The notes under the pieces: model-generated
What the model saw: the letters and a program-made list of their open reading frames with translations, nothing else
The model's database searches: none
What the model was told of the DNA's origin: nothing
NCBI GenBank assembly: GCA_002345565.1
Contig: DDVS01000001.1
Span: 180,712 to 244,711, forward strand
DNA: 64,000 nucleotides
DNA from: Flavobacteriales bacterium UBA2306
GTDB taxonomy: Bacteria; Bacteroidota; Bacteroidia; Flavobacteriales; Weeksellaceae
Direction of reading: 5' to 3'
In this document: positions 24,882 to 31,538 of the stretch, in pieces
How the letters are laid out: each line of letters starts with the position of its first letter
Position numbering within the stretch: position 1 is the first letter of the stretch
Made by a program: the position numbers and the translations under genes

Positions 24882-25916
24882 ATGCTGAACGAAAACAAAA
24901 TTTTGGGACTCGAAAAATTGGGGGATTTCATTAATGATTTCATCAAAAAAGATGAAAACAATTACACTGAAAAAGAAGAACGATTAGCATATCTGATGAA
25001 GCGTTCCGAGATTGAAAATCCTTGGTTTACTCAAGAGAATCAACGTTATAATTTAGAACAATGGAGTAGTCTTTTCACTAAAAAAAATATCCAAAATTGG
25101 TTGTCTAAATACGAATTGAAAAATACCTCGAAAAGGGTAGGATTGATATTAGCTGGCAATATTCCTTTGGTTGGGTTTCACGATATTATTTCTGTGGTTT
25201 TGTGTAATCATATTCCTGTCATAAAATTATCGTCTAAAGACCGATTGGTTTTACCTTTTCTTTTAGAATTATGGAATGAATTTTCTAATCAAGAGATTGA
25301 ATATCATATTGTTGAAAAACTAGAAAAGTTCGATGCTGTGATTGCAACCGGAAGTAATAACACCGCGAGATATTTGGAATATTATTTCAAAGATAGAATT
25401 AGTATCATCAGAAAAAACAGAACTTCTATTGCAGTTTTGAAAGGTGATGAAACCGATGAAGAATTACAATTATTAGCCAATGATATTTTCCGTTATTTTG
25501 GTTTAGGATGTAGAAATGTAACCAGAATTTTGATTCCTCAGGATTTCAAATTAGATCGATTATTTGAAAATTTTGTGAACCATCAAGACGTCATTAATCA
25601 TAACAAATATGCTAATAATTACGATTATAACAGAGCTGTTTATCTCTTAAATCAAGACCAGTTCTGGGATAATAATTTTGTAATGTTGAAGGAAGATGAG
25701 AAGTTATTCAGTCCTTTATCTGTGATTAATTTTTCTCGATATGAAACTTTGGAAGAAGTCAAACAGTTTGTAGAAATAAACAAAGACGAAATCCAAACGA
25801 TTGTTGCAAAACCGGAATTGGAATTAGAATCCATTGGTTTTGGAGAAACACAGAATCCTTCGTTGGATACTTATGCGGATAATGTGGATACGATGGCTTT
25901 TTTAGGCCAATTATGA
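24882..25916 (+). CDS. LuxC-like acyl-CoA reductase
   Basis: 344 aa from the ATG at 24882 (MLNENKILGLEKLGDF). Earlier in-frame starts would lie inside the ferredoxin gene and upstream of the promoter. It belongs to the LuxC/acyl-CoA reductase family, aldehyde-dehydrogenase-like enzymes that reduce acyl-CoA to an aldehyde. VGLILAGNIPLVGFHDI, IATGSNNTARYLEYYF and the likely nucleophile Cys of FGLGCRNVTRILIP are all present. No luxAB is nearby, so bioluminescence is not implied. This family member is common in Bacteroidota and its physiological substrate is unknown. Confidence 0.85.
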   Translation: MLNENKILGLEKLGDFINDFIKKDENNYTEKEERLAYLMKRSEIENPWFTQENQRYNLEQWSSLFTKKNIQNWLSKYELKNTSKRVGLILAGNIPLVGFHDIISVVLCNHIPVIKLSSKDRLVLPFLLELWNEFSNQEIEYHIVEKLEKFDAVIATGSNNTARYLEYYFKDRISIIRKNRTSIAVLKGDETDEELQLLANDIFRYFGLGCRNVTRILIPQDFKLDRLFENFVNHQDVINHNKYANNYDYNRAVYLLNQDQFWDNNFVMLKEDEKLFSPLSVINFSRYETLEEVKQFVEINKDEIQTIVAKPELELESIGFGETQNPSLDTYADNVDTMAFLGQL

Positions 25917-25960
25917 TTAAAAAAGTTTCTTATAATCCAATATTTTTAATCATCTTATAT

Positions 25961-26002
25961 AAAGCAGAACACCTTTCAGAATATTGAAAGGTGTTTGCTT
26001 TA
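25961..26002. terminator. Bidirectional terminator
   Basis: ACACCTTTCA and TGAAAGGTGT form a 10-bp stem extended by AAAGCA/TGCTTT. It lies between the convergent acyl-CoA reductase and frr genes. Confidence 0.8.
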
Positions 26003-26017
26003 TAACTAAAGATGCAG

Positions 26018-26572
26018 TTAAACTTTTAAAATTTCTGCTTCTTTTACTTTTAGATGTTCATCTGCTTTTTTTACAAAAGCATCAGTAAGATCTTGGATAT
26101 CTTTTTCAACTCCTTTGATGAGATCTTCTGCAACGCCTTCTAATTTTTTAAGGTCTTTATTCCCTTCTTGTCTGGCGTTTCTAATTACCACTTTCGTTTG
26201 TTCGGTTTCGGCTTTGGCTTGTTTTGCCAAGTCGCGTCTTCTTTCTTCGGTTAAAGGAGGTACGTTGAGGATGATAACGTCGCCATTGTTAGAAGGCGCG
26301 AATCCCAGATTAGAATTAATAATAGCTTTTTCAATAGCACCAATGGCAGAGCGATCCCAAGGTTGTATAGAAATAGTCATTGCATCTGGAATAGATACAT
26401 TGGCCACCTGATTTATAGGTGTCATAGCGCCATAATATTCTACCATGACATCCTGTACCATAGTTGTAGAGGCTCTTCCTGCTCTGATTTTCTGAAATGC
26501 GTGATCCAAATGCTTGATTGCAGCATCCATTTCTTGCTTTACAGATGCTACAATGAGTTCTAATTCTTCCAT
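26018..26572 (-). CDS. frr: Ribosome recycling factor
   Basis: 184 aa from the ATG at 26572 (MEELELIVASVKQEMD), matching the usual 185. It splits post-termination ribosomes together with EF-G. HAFQKIRAGRAST, the LNVPPLTEERRRDLAKQAK segment and the long C-terminal helices of domain I are present. It lies 108 nt downstream of pyrH on the same strand, the common pyrH-frr order. Confidence 0.97.
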   Translation of the reverse strand: MEELELIVASVKQEMDAAIKHLDHAFQKIRAGRASTTMVQDVMVEYYGAMTPINQVANVSIPDAMTISIQPWDRSAIGAIEKAIINSNLGFAPSNNGDVIILNVPPLTEERRRDLAKQAKAETEQTKVVIRNARQEGNKDLKKLEGVAEDLIKGVEKDIQDLTDAFVKKADEHLKVKEAEILKV

Positions 26573-26680
26573 TGTATATTTAAAATTTGATAATTGACAC
26601 ATATTTTGTAATTAATAGATAAACGGTAAATTATGATTGATATTGGATGAGGAAATTCATCATTATTCAATTAGTGAAAT

Positions 26681-27388
26681 TTATACGTTTACAAGTGTTC
26701 CTATGCTTTCACCGTCTATTAATCTATCTAAATTACCTTGTTTGTTCATGTCAAAAACAATAATAGGTAATTTGTTTTCATGGCTTAATGTAAATGCGGT
26801 CATATCCATTACTTTGAGATCTTTTTCAAATACTTCATCAAAAGACAGGCTATTGAATTTTACGGCATCTGCATTTTTCTCTGGGTCGCTGTCATAGATG
26901 CCATCTACTCTTGTTCCTTTTAGAATAACATCTGCATCAATTTCTATCGCTCTCAATGTCGCAGCTGTATCTGTAGTAAAATAAGGATTCCCAGTTCCTG
27001 CACCAAAAATCACGACACGTCCTTTTTCCAAATGGCGTACCGCTTTTCTTTTTATAAAAGGTTCTGCAACCTTATCCATTTCTATAGCAGATTGCAATCT
27101 TGTATTTACGCCTACATCTTCCAATGCGCCTTGCAATGCCATTCCATTAATTACAGTAGCCAGCATTCCCATATAATCTCCCTGCACACGATCCATCCCT
27201 TTTGCAGCCCCGGCTAATCCTCTGAAGATATTGCCTCCGCCTATTACAATGGCTACTTCACAACCTTTGTCCACTACTTTTTTGATCTCTACGGCATATT
27301 CTTTCAGCCTGTCGTTGTCAATTCCGTATTGGCGGGTTCCCATTAGTGCTTCTCCACTAAGTTTCAGGAGGATTCTTTTATACTTCAT
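26681..27388 (-). CDS. pyrH: UMP kinase
   Basis: 235 aa, amino-acid-kinase fold. It phosphorylates UMP to UDP with ATP and is GTP-activated in most bacteria. YKRILLKLSGEALMG, the glycine-rich IVIGGGNIFRG, GAGTGNPYFTTDTAA and GTRVDGIYDSDPEKN motifs are complete. A perfect -7 element lies 36 nt upstream. The next gene on this strand is frr. The divergent neighbour is porQ. Confidence 0.97.
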   Translation of the reverse strand: MKYKRILLKLSGEALMGTRQYGIDNDRLKEYAVEIKKVVDKGCEVAIVIGGGNIFRGLAGAAKGMDRVQGDYMGMLATVINGMALQGALEDVGVNTRLQSAIEMDKVAEPFIKRKAVRHLEKGRVVIFGAGTGNPYFTTDTAATLRAIEIDADVILKGTRVDGIYDSDPEKNADAVKFNSLSFDEVFEKDLKVMDMTAFTLSHENKLPIIVFDMNKQGNLDRLIDGESIGTLVNV

Positions 27389-27423
27389 CAGTTTTTATTG
27401 ATTTATTTTATTTTTTGACTCTG

Positions 27424-27431
27424 CAAATATA
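27424..27431 (-). promoter_or_regulatory. pyrH promoter, -7 element
   Basis: The plus strand reads CAAATATA, so the minus strand has TATATTTG, an exact TAnnTTTG, 35 nt before the pyrH start. No -33 TTTG is seen at standard spacing. Confidence 0.5.
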
Positions 27432-27480
27432 ATGAAAGCAAAAGAAATTCGTTAAAAGAAAAAGATAGGAGCACAAAAAT

Positions 27481-27510
27481 TTTGCCACGCTCCAAAATAG
27501 ATTATTTTTG
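27481..27510 (+). promoter_or_regulatory. porQ promoter (-33/-7)
   Basis: TTTG at 27481-27484, 18-nt spacer, TATTTTTG at 27503-27510. The TTG at 27508-27510 is in frame with porQ but belongs to the promoter. Confidence 0.6.
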
Positions 27511-27528
27511 CAAAGCCAAAAGATAGTG

Positions 27529-28524
27529 TTGAAGAAGTTTTACAGTCTATTTTTGATGTTTTTTTATTGTCTGGTTTTCTCACAAACGGGAACCACAGTT
27601 TATCAGTTTCTCAACATTCCTATGTCTCCAAGACAAGCTGTTTTAGGCGATGCGGTTTCCATAAGAGATTATGATGTTAATTTTACAGCTGCCAACCCGG
27701 CATTGATGAATATCGAAATGGATAATATGGTATCCGTTAATTATGCCTCTTATTTGGCAGATACTAAAATTGGAACCATTAATTACGTTCGTGACTTGGG
27801 CTATGGACATTTGGCTTCTTTTAATGCCAGATATATGGATTATGGAAGTATGCCCAGAACAGACGAAAGTTCTAATATTAACGGAGATTTTTCTGCAATG
27901 GACGCTTCTGCAGGTTTAGGATATGCTTATCAGTTTGAAGATGACTGGACCATTGGTTTTAATGCCAATTTTGTTACTTCAAAAATTGATACTTACGCCT
28001 CATCTGCAGTTACTGCTAATGCGGGAGTGACTTATCATTTTGAAAAATCTAACGAGACATTGTCTCTGGTTGTCAGAAACTTCGGATATCAAATTAAACC
28101 TTATAATGGTGTTCGGGAAAAATTACCTCTACGGGTAGATCTTGGATATACTAAAATTTTGGATGAATTTCCGGCAGCACTTAGTATTACCGCAAGAGAT
28201 TTACAACAATTTAATATTTCTGCAAATACAGATATTAATGGTCAAGAAACCAAGTTTGGAAGAAAGGTTTTAGATCACTTGTCATTTGGGGCAGAGTTGT
28301 TTCCTGGTCAGGCTTTTAATATCAGGTTTGGATATAATGTAAAGAGAGGAGGGGAACTGGCAGTGTTGGATCAGAGAAATTTCACAGGACTGTCCGCAGG
28401 TTTTAGCATTAAAATTTCTTCTTTCCGGTTTGATTATTCCCATATGCGTTATCATAATGCTTCTAATGTCAATATGCTGGGACTAACAATGGATCTTGTA
28501 GAATTAGGTGGTAATAGAAGATAA
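27529..28524 (+). CDS. porQ: Type IX secretion protein PorQ
   Basis: About 331 aa from the TTG at 27529 (MKKFYSLFLMFFYCLVFSQTG). A GTG lies just before it at 27526, and the TTG at 27508 is inside the -7 element. The signal peptide is followed by a beta-barrel like those of the PorV/PorQ family (VYQFLNIPMSPRQAVLGDAV, FTAANPALMN, the tyrosine- and glycine-rich strands, final SHMRYHNASNVNMLGLTMDL). PorQ sits in the outer membrane and works with the sortase PorU in the T9SS attachment complex. It is the only clear T9SS component in this window. cmk follows on the same strand, with a repeat element between them. Confidence 0.9.
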   Translation: MKKFYSLFLMFFYCLVFSQTGTTVYQFLNIPMSPRQAVLGDAVSIRDYDVNFTAANPALMNIEMDNMVSVNYASYLADTKIGTINYVRDLGYGHLASFNARYMDYGSMPRTDESSNINGDFSAMDASAGLGYAYQFEDDWTIGFNANFVTSKIDTYASSAVTANAGVTYHFEKSNETLSLVVRNFGYQIKPYNGVREKLPLRVDLGYTKILDEFPAALSITARDLQQFNISANTDINGQETKFGRKVLDHLSFGAELFPGQAFNIRFGYNVKRGGELAVLDQRNFTGLSAGFSIKISSFRFDYSHMRYHNASNVNMLGLTMDLVELGGNRR

Positions 28525-28558
28525 TTTATTGCAAAATAATCAGATGTTAAATTTTTAG

Positions 28559-28700
28559 GGTCTGTTTAAATTTGTTTCGCAAACTACAAAAGATTCAATT
28601 TTCCTTAAGTTTTATTAAAAATTCAAATAAGAATAATTCTCTCTGTTTAACTTTTTTGTCTTTGAAAGATTTTTCGTTATAATTTTCAAACAAATTTAAT
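28559..28700 (+). repeat. Palindromic intergenic repeat, copy B
   Basis: About 142 nt between porQ and cmk. The left end TCTGTTTAAATTTGTTTCG (28561-28579) is inverted at the right end as CAAACAAATTTAA. Read left to right, it aligns with the reverse complement of copy A at 5506-5664. Shared blocks are CTGTTTAA, TTTGTTTCG, ACAAAAG, CTTAAGTTT, TATTAAAAATT and CTTTGAAAGAT in the same order. No coding potential. Confidence 0.65.
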
Positions 28701-28723
28701 TTTTCATCTTTTTAAGTTTTACT

Positions 28724-28755
28724 TTTGAATTGTAATGATTTCCTTTTTACTTTTG
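28724..28755 (+). promoter_or_regulatory. cmk promoter (-33/-7), leaderless type
   Basis: TTTG at 28724-28727, 20-nt spacer, TACTTTTG at 28748-28755. This is a perfect consensus, but the -7 element ends only 4 nt before the cmk ATG, so the transcript should begin at or next to the start codon. Confidence 0.65.
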
Positions 28756-28759
28756 CAGT

Positions 28760-29431
28760 ATGACAAAAAAACCGGTAATCGCCATAGACGGATTCTCTTC
28801 CACAGGCAAAAGTTCTATTTCTAAAATCATTGCAAAACAATTGGGGCTTATTCATATGGATACAGGCGCGCTTTACAGAGGAATTACTTTCTTTGCTCTT
28901 CAAAATTGTTTAAAAGAAGATGGAACTATTGACATAGATCTTGTGATCTCTTCTTTATCTCATATTGCATTAGAATTTCAGGATATTGACGGAGAGTTAC
29001 AGCTTTTTCTTAATGGCAAAAATATCAATAAGGAAATCCGGTTTCCGCAAGTTTCCGATTATGTAAGTGTTATTGCAAAACAACCTGAAATCCGTCACTT
29101 TCTTTTAAAAACACAAAGAGAAATTGCCGAAAAAGGTGGAGTTATTATGGATGGTAGAGATATAGGAACTGTTGTTTTGCCTAATGCAGATTACAAATTC
29201 TTTATGACAGCCAGCCAAGAAGAGCGCACCAAAAGACGTTTCTTGGAATTACAAGCCAGCGGAGAACAGATTGATATAGATACTGTGAAACAAAATTTAA
29301 TCTCTCGTGATAAAATTGACAGCGAAAGAGAAATTTCCCCACTAAAACAGGCGCAAGATGCTATTCTTATAGATAATACAAATATCAACAGAGAAGAAAC
29401 TATTGACCTGATATTGTCTTACATCAAGTAG
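28760..29431 (+). CDS. cmk: Cytidylate kinase
   Basis: 223 aa P-loop kinase, full length. It phosphorylates CMP and dCMP with ATP. The Walker A motif is GFSSTGKSSISK (residues 11-22), followed by MDTGALYRGITFFAL and the DGRDIGTVVLP substrate loop. The start is supported by homology to the N-terminus (KKPVIAIDGFSSTGKS). A full consensus promoter ends 4 nt upstream, predicting a leaderless mRNA. Confidence 0.97.
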   Translation: MTKKPVIAIDGFSSTGKSSISKIIAKQLGLIHMDTGALYRGITFFALQNCLKEDGTIDIDLVISSLSHIALEFQDIDGELQLFLNGKNINKEIRFPQVSDYVSVIAKQPEIRHFLLKTQREIAEKGGVIMDGRDIGTVVLPNADYKFFMTASQEERTKRRFLELQASGEQIDIDTVKQNLISRDKIDSEREISPLKQAQDAILIDNTNINREETIDLILSYIK

Positions 29432-29527
29432 TTTTAACAAATTTTAAGATATTTATTTTTTATTTGGCATTTTAGTTGTAAATTTAAAAACAATAACAAT
29501 TTATTTAACAATCAAAAATTTATAATA

Positions 29528-29905
29528 ATGTCAAAAAAGTCAAATTCAGCAGCATTACTAGCTGCATTATTAGCAGGAGCTGCTACAGGTGTAATTCTAG
29601 GTTTGCTATACGCACCAGAAGAAGGTAAAGAAACTAGAAAAAAGATCAAAGATAAAGCTAATGATCTTAAAGATAAAGCTCTTGATGAATATGGGAAAAC
29701 ATCAGAAAGAGTTAAAGATAAATATTCTGAAGTGTCTTCTACCGTTAAAGATACTTATGACTCCCTTTCTTCTCAATTCAAAGAAACAGCACAAAATGTT
29801 GCTCAAACTGTGAAAGACAGTTATGATAAATACAAAGACCAAGTAGTTTCTAAAACATCTGATGTTGTGAAAGATGTAGAAACAGAACTGGATGGTTTAA
29901 AATAA
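29528..29905 (+). CDS. YtxH domain membrane protein
   Basis: 125 aa. One N-terminal membrane helix (ALLAALLAGAATGVILGLLYAP) is followed by EEGKETRKKIKDKAND and a long, highly charged amphipathic coil with repeating KDKYSEVSSTVKDTYD-type units. This is the YtxH/gas-vesicle-like envelope family, often stress-induced in Firmicutes and common in Bacteroidota. Its function is unknown. A terminator follows directly, then two more small membrane-related genes on the same strand. Confidence 0.85.
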   Translation: MSKKSNSAALLAALLAGAATGVILGLLYAPEEGKETRKKIKDKANDLKDKALDEYGKTSERVKDKYSEVSSTVKDTYDSLSSQFKETAQNVAQTVKDSYDKYKDQVVSKTSDVVKDVETELDGLK

Positions 29906-29926
29906 ATCATAAGACTACAAAAAATT

Positions 29927-29958
29927 AAAAGGAACTTGTTTCTAAGTTCCTTTTTTTA
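29927..29958 (+). terminator. Terminator of ytxH-like gene
   Basis: AAAAGGAACTT (29927-29937) and AAGTTCCTTTT (29944-29954), 11-bp stem, 6-nt loop, T7 tail. Confidence 0.85.
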
Positions 29959-29996
29959 TAATTATCCATGTATTTTTTATTCTCAAATCGGGTTTT

Positions 29997-30305
29997 ATGA
30001 TAGATATTATTAAAGATTATACCACAAAACGCCTAGAATTGATTAAAATTCAGGTAGCAGAAAAGTCGTCTTTATCTGCTGGAATGATAGCATTTATATC
30101 AATTGTTCTCATTGCTTTTTCATTTTTTATTATTTTGCTCAATTTCGGGATTGCATTCCTGATAGGACAGGCTCTTGGAAATCTGGCTTACGGATTTTTA
30201 ATTGTCGCAGGATTTTATTTATTGATTATTCTAATCGTAATGATACTTAAGAAAACAATTGTAAATTATATAGCCAATCAGGTCATCGAATTTTTAAAAC
30301 ATTAA
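29997..30305 (+). CDS. Holin-superfamily-III-like membrane protein
   Basis: 102 aa with two strong membrane helices (AGMIAFISIVLIAFSFFIIL and LAYGFLIVAGFYLLIILIVM). An amphipathic start (MIDIIKDYTTKRLELIKIQVAEK) and a basic tail flank them. The pattern fits the actinobacterial holin-X/phage holin 3_6 family. In flavobacteria these sit in the chromosome next to YtxH-like genes and are not phage lysis genes. Function unknown. It ends 4 nt before the next gene, so the two are co-transcribed. Confidence 0.7.
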   Translation: MIDIIKDYTTKRLELIKIQVAEKSSLSAGMIAFISIVLIAFSFFIILLNFGIAFLIGQALGNLAYGFLIVAGFYLLIILIVMILKKTIVNYIANQVIEFLKH

Positions 30306-30309
30306 AGAA

Positions 30310-30804
30310 ATGGCAACCAATTATACTAATTTGAATGAGCTGAGAGCTCAGAAAAAAATCCTGAAACAAGAAATTGAAAGCTTGGAAGATATTTTGACTT
30401 TTAAAAGTAAAAAAGAAAGCCTGAGCGCCATTACACACGGTTTTACAGATAAATATTTGAAAGAAACGGTGGAACCCGACGGCGAGGTTAAGCTTTCTTT
30501 AGATACGCAAAATATCATGCGCGAGGTGGCAGATGGATTGAAAGATACTGTTTCCAAAAAAAATATTCTTAACTTAGCCAATGATAGTGTACACTCTGGC
30601 TTGTTAGAAAATACCATCAGAATGGGTGCTGTTGCTCTTGTAGGTAATTTTGCAAAAAAAAGTATAATGAATAAGAATTGGAAAAAAAAGATAATCGGTC
30701 TAGCTTTGGTATACCTTGTTCCTTATGCGCTAAGGTTTATAAGAAAAAAACTTGATGATTATCAGAAAAACAAAACAACTTCTAGTCTGGAAAAACTAAT
30801 CTAG
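30310..30804 (+). CDS. Hypothetical protein next to holin-like gene
   Basis: 164 aa, not recognised. The N-terminal third is a coiled coil (LNELRAQKKILKQEIESLE). The middle is mixed and soluble. The last 60 residues have a hydrophobic stretch (IIGLALVYLVPYALRF) between clusters of lysine and arginine, suggesting one membrane anchor. It starts 4 nt after the holin-like gene and ends inside a hairpin shared with the convergent methyltransferase gene. The context (YtxH-like, holin-like, this gene) suggests a small envelope module. Confidence 0.7.
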   Translation: MATNYTNLNELRAQKKILKQEIESLEDILTFKSKKESLSAITHGFTDKYLKETVEPDGEVKLSLDTQNIMREVADGLKDTVSKKNILNLANDSVHSGLLENTIRMGAVALVGNFAKKSIMNKNWKKKIIGLALVYLVPYALRFIRKKLDDYQKNKTTSSLEKLI

Positions 30805-30810
30805 TTTTTC
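30790..30810. terminator. Bidirectional terminator overlapping both stops
   Basis: GAAAAACTA (30790-30798), loop ATC, TAGTTTTTC (30802-30810). The TAG stop of the plus-strand gene lies within the right arm, and the minus-strand stop begins at its last base (30810-30812). Confidence 0.55.
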
Positions 30811-31538
30811 TATTTCCGGGAAAAAATTTCTCCCAGTATAATACCGGCAGACATAGAAACATTAAGACTCTCCGTAGATTGTGTATTGCCAAAACGTGGT
30901 ATGCTTATCATAGAATTAATAAGACTTTCTGTAGAAGGTCTTATTCCGTTTCCTTCATTCCCTAAAACAATGGAAAACTTTTCTGGAAATTCAGTCTTGT
31001 AAATATTTTGTCCTTCCATGTCGGTTCCTAAAATAGGATATTGATAATTTTTTAGATAATCTTCCAAATTTTTATAAACAACATTAACTCTCAAGAATGA
31101 TCCCATGGTAGATTGAATCACTTTTGGATTATAAACATCAACCGTATCTTCACTACAAATAATCTGCTCTATACCAAACCAATCTGCCAGACGTATAATA
31201 GTACCAAGGTTTCCAGGATCCTGAATTCCATCCAGAATAATTTGAATATTGGTTTCTTTTAAAATAGATTTTTCCGGTATCTTACAAACTGCAACAGAAT
31301 CTTTTGGATGCTGGAGAAAGCTTATTTTCTTTAATTCAGTTGGTAGAATGGCAGTTGTATTATCCGTTATTATTGCAAGCTCCTGTGGATCGATAGAATA
31401 GAGATGATCGATATGATAATCAGAATTTGGAAGTTCTTTTATGATTTTATTACCCTCAACTAAAAACAAATTGTATTTTTGCCTGTATTTCTTTTTGTCC
31501 AGAGATTGTATTATTTTAATAGTATGAGCCGTAAGCAT
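30810..31538 (-). CDS. TrmH/SpoU-family RNA 2'-O-methyltransferase
   Basis: 242 aa from the ATG at 31538 (MLTAHTIKIIQSLDKKKYRQ). An N-terminal L30e-like substrate domain (YNLFLVEGNKIIKEL) precedes the SPOUT knot with its three motifs: DPGNLGTIIRLADWFG, IVLGNEGNGI and TESLNVSMSAGIILGE. It methylates a ribose 2'-OH in rRNA or tRNA; the target cannot be told from sequence. Its start overlaps the start of the divergent tamL gene by 15 nt, so the tamL promoter lies inside this coding region. Confidence 0.9.
   Translation of the reverse strand: MLTAHTIKIIQSLDKKKYRQKYNLFLVEGNKIIKELPNSDYHIDHLYSIDPQELAIITDNTTAILPTELKKISFLQHPKDSVAVCKIPEKSILKETNIQIILDGIQDPGNLGTIIRLADWFGIEQIICSEDTVDVYNPKVIQSTMGSFLRVNVVYKNLEDYLKNYQYPILGTDMEGQNIYKTEFPEKFSIVLGNEGNGIRPSTESLINSMISIPRFGNTQSTESLNVSMSAGIILGEIFSRK
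31474..31481 (+). promoter_or_regulatory. tamL promoter, -7 element
   Basis: TATTTTTG, exact TAnnTTTG, inside the 5' end of the divergent methyltransferase gene and 42 nt before the tamL ATG. It supports the tamL start at 31524 over the upstream in-frame ATG at 31479, which overlaps the element. Confidence 0.55.

Noticed and set aside
24882..25916. Bioluminescence operon
   Set aside because: Only a LuxC-like reductase is present. luxA, luxB, luxD and luxE are absent.
29997..30305. Prophage holin
   Set aside because: No endolysin, capsid or integrase genes are near, and the neighbours are a YtxH-like protein and housekeeping genes, so the holin-like fold is not evidence of a phage.
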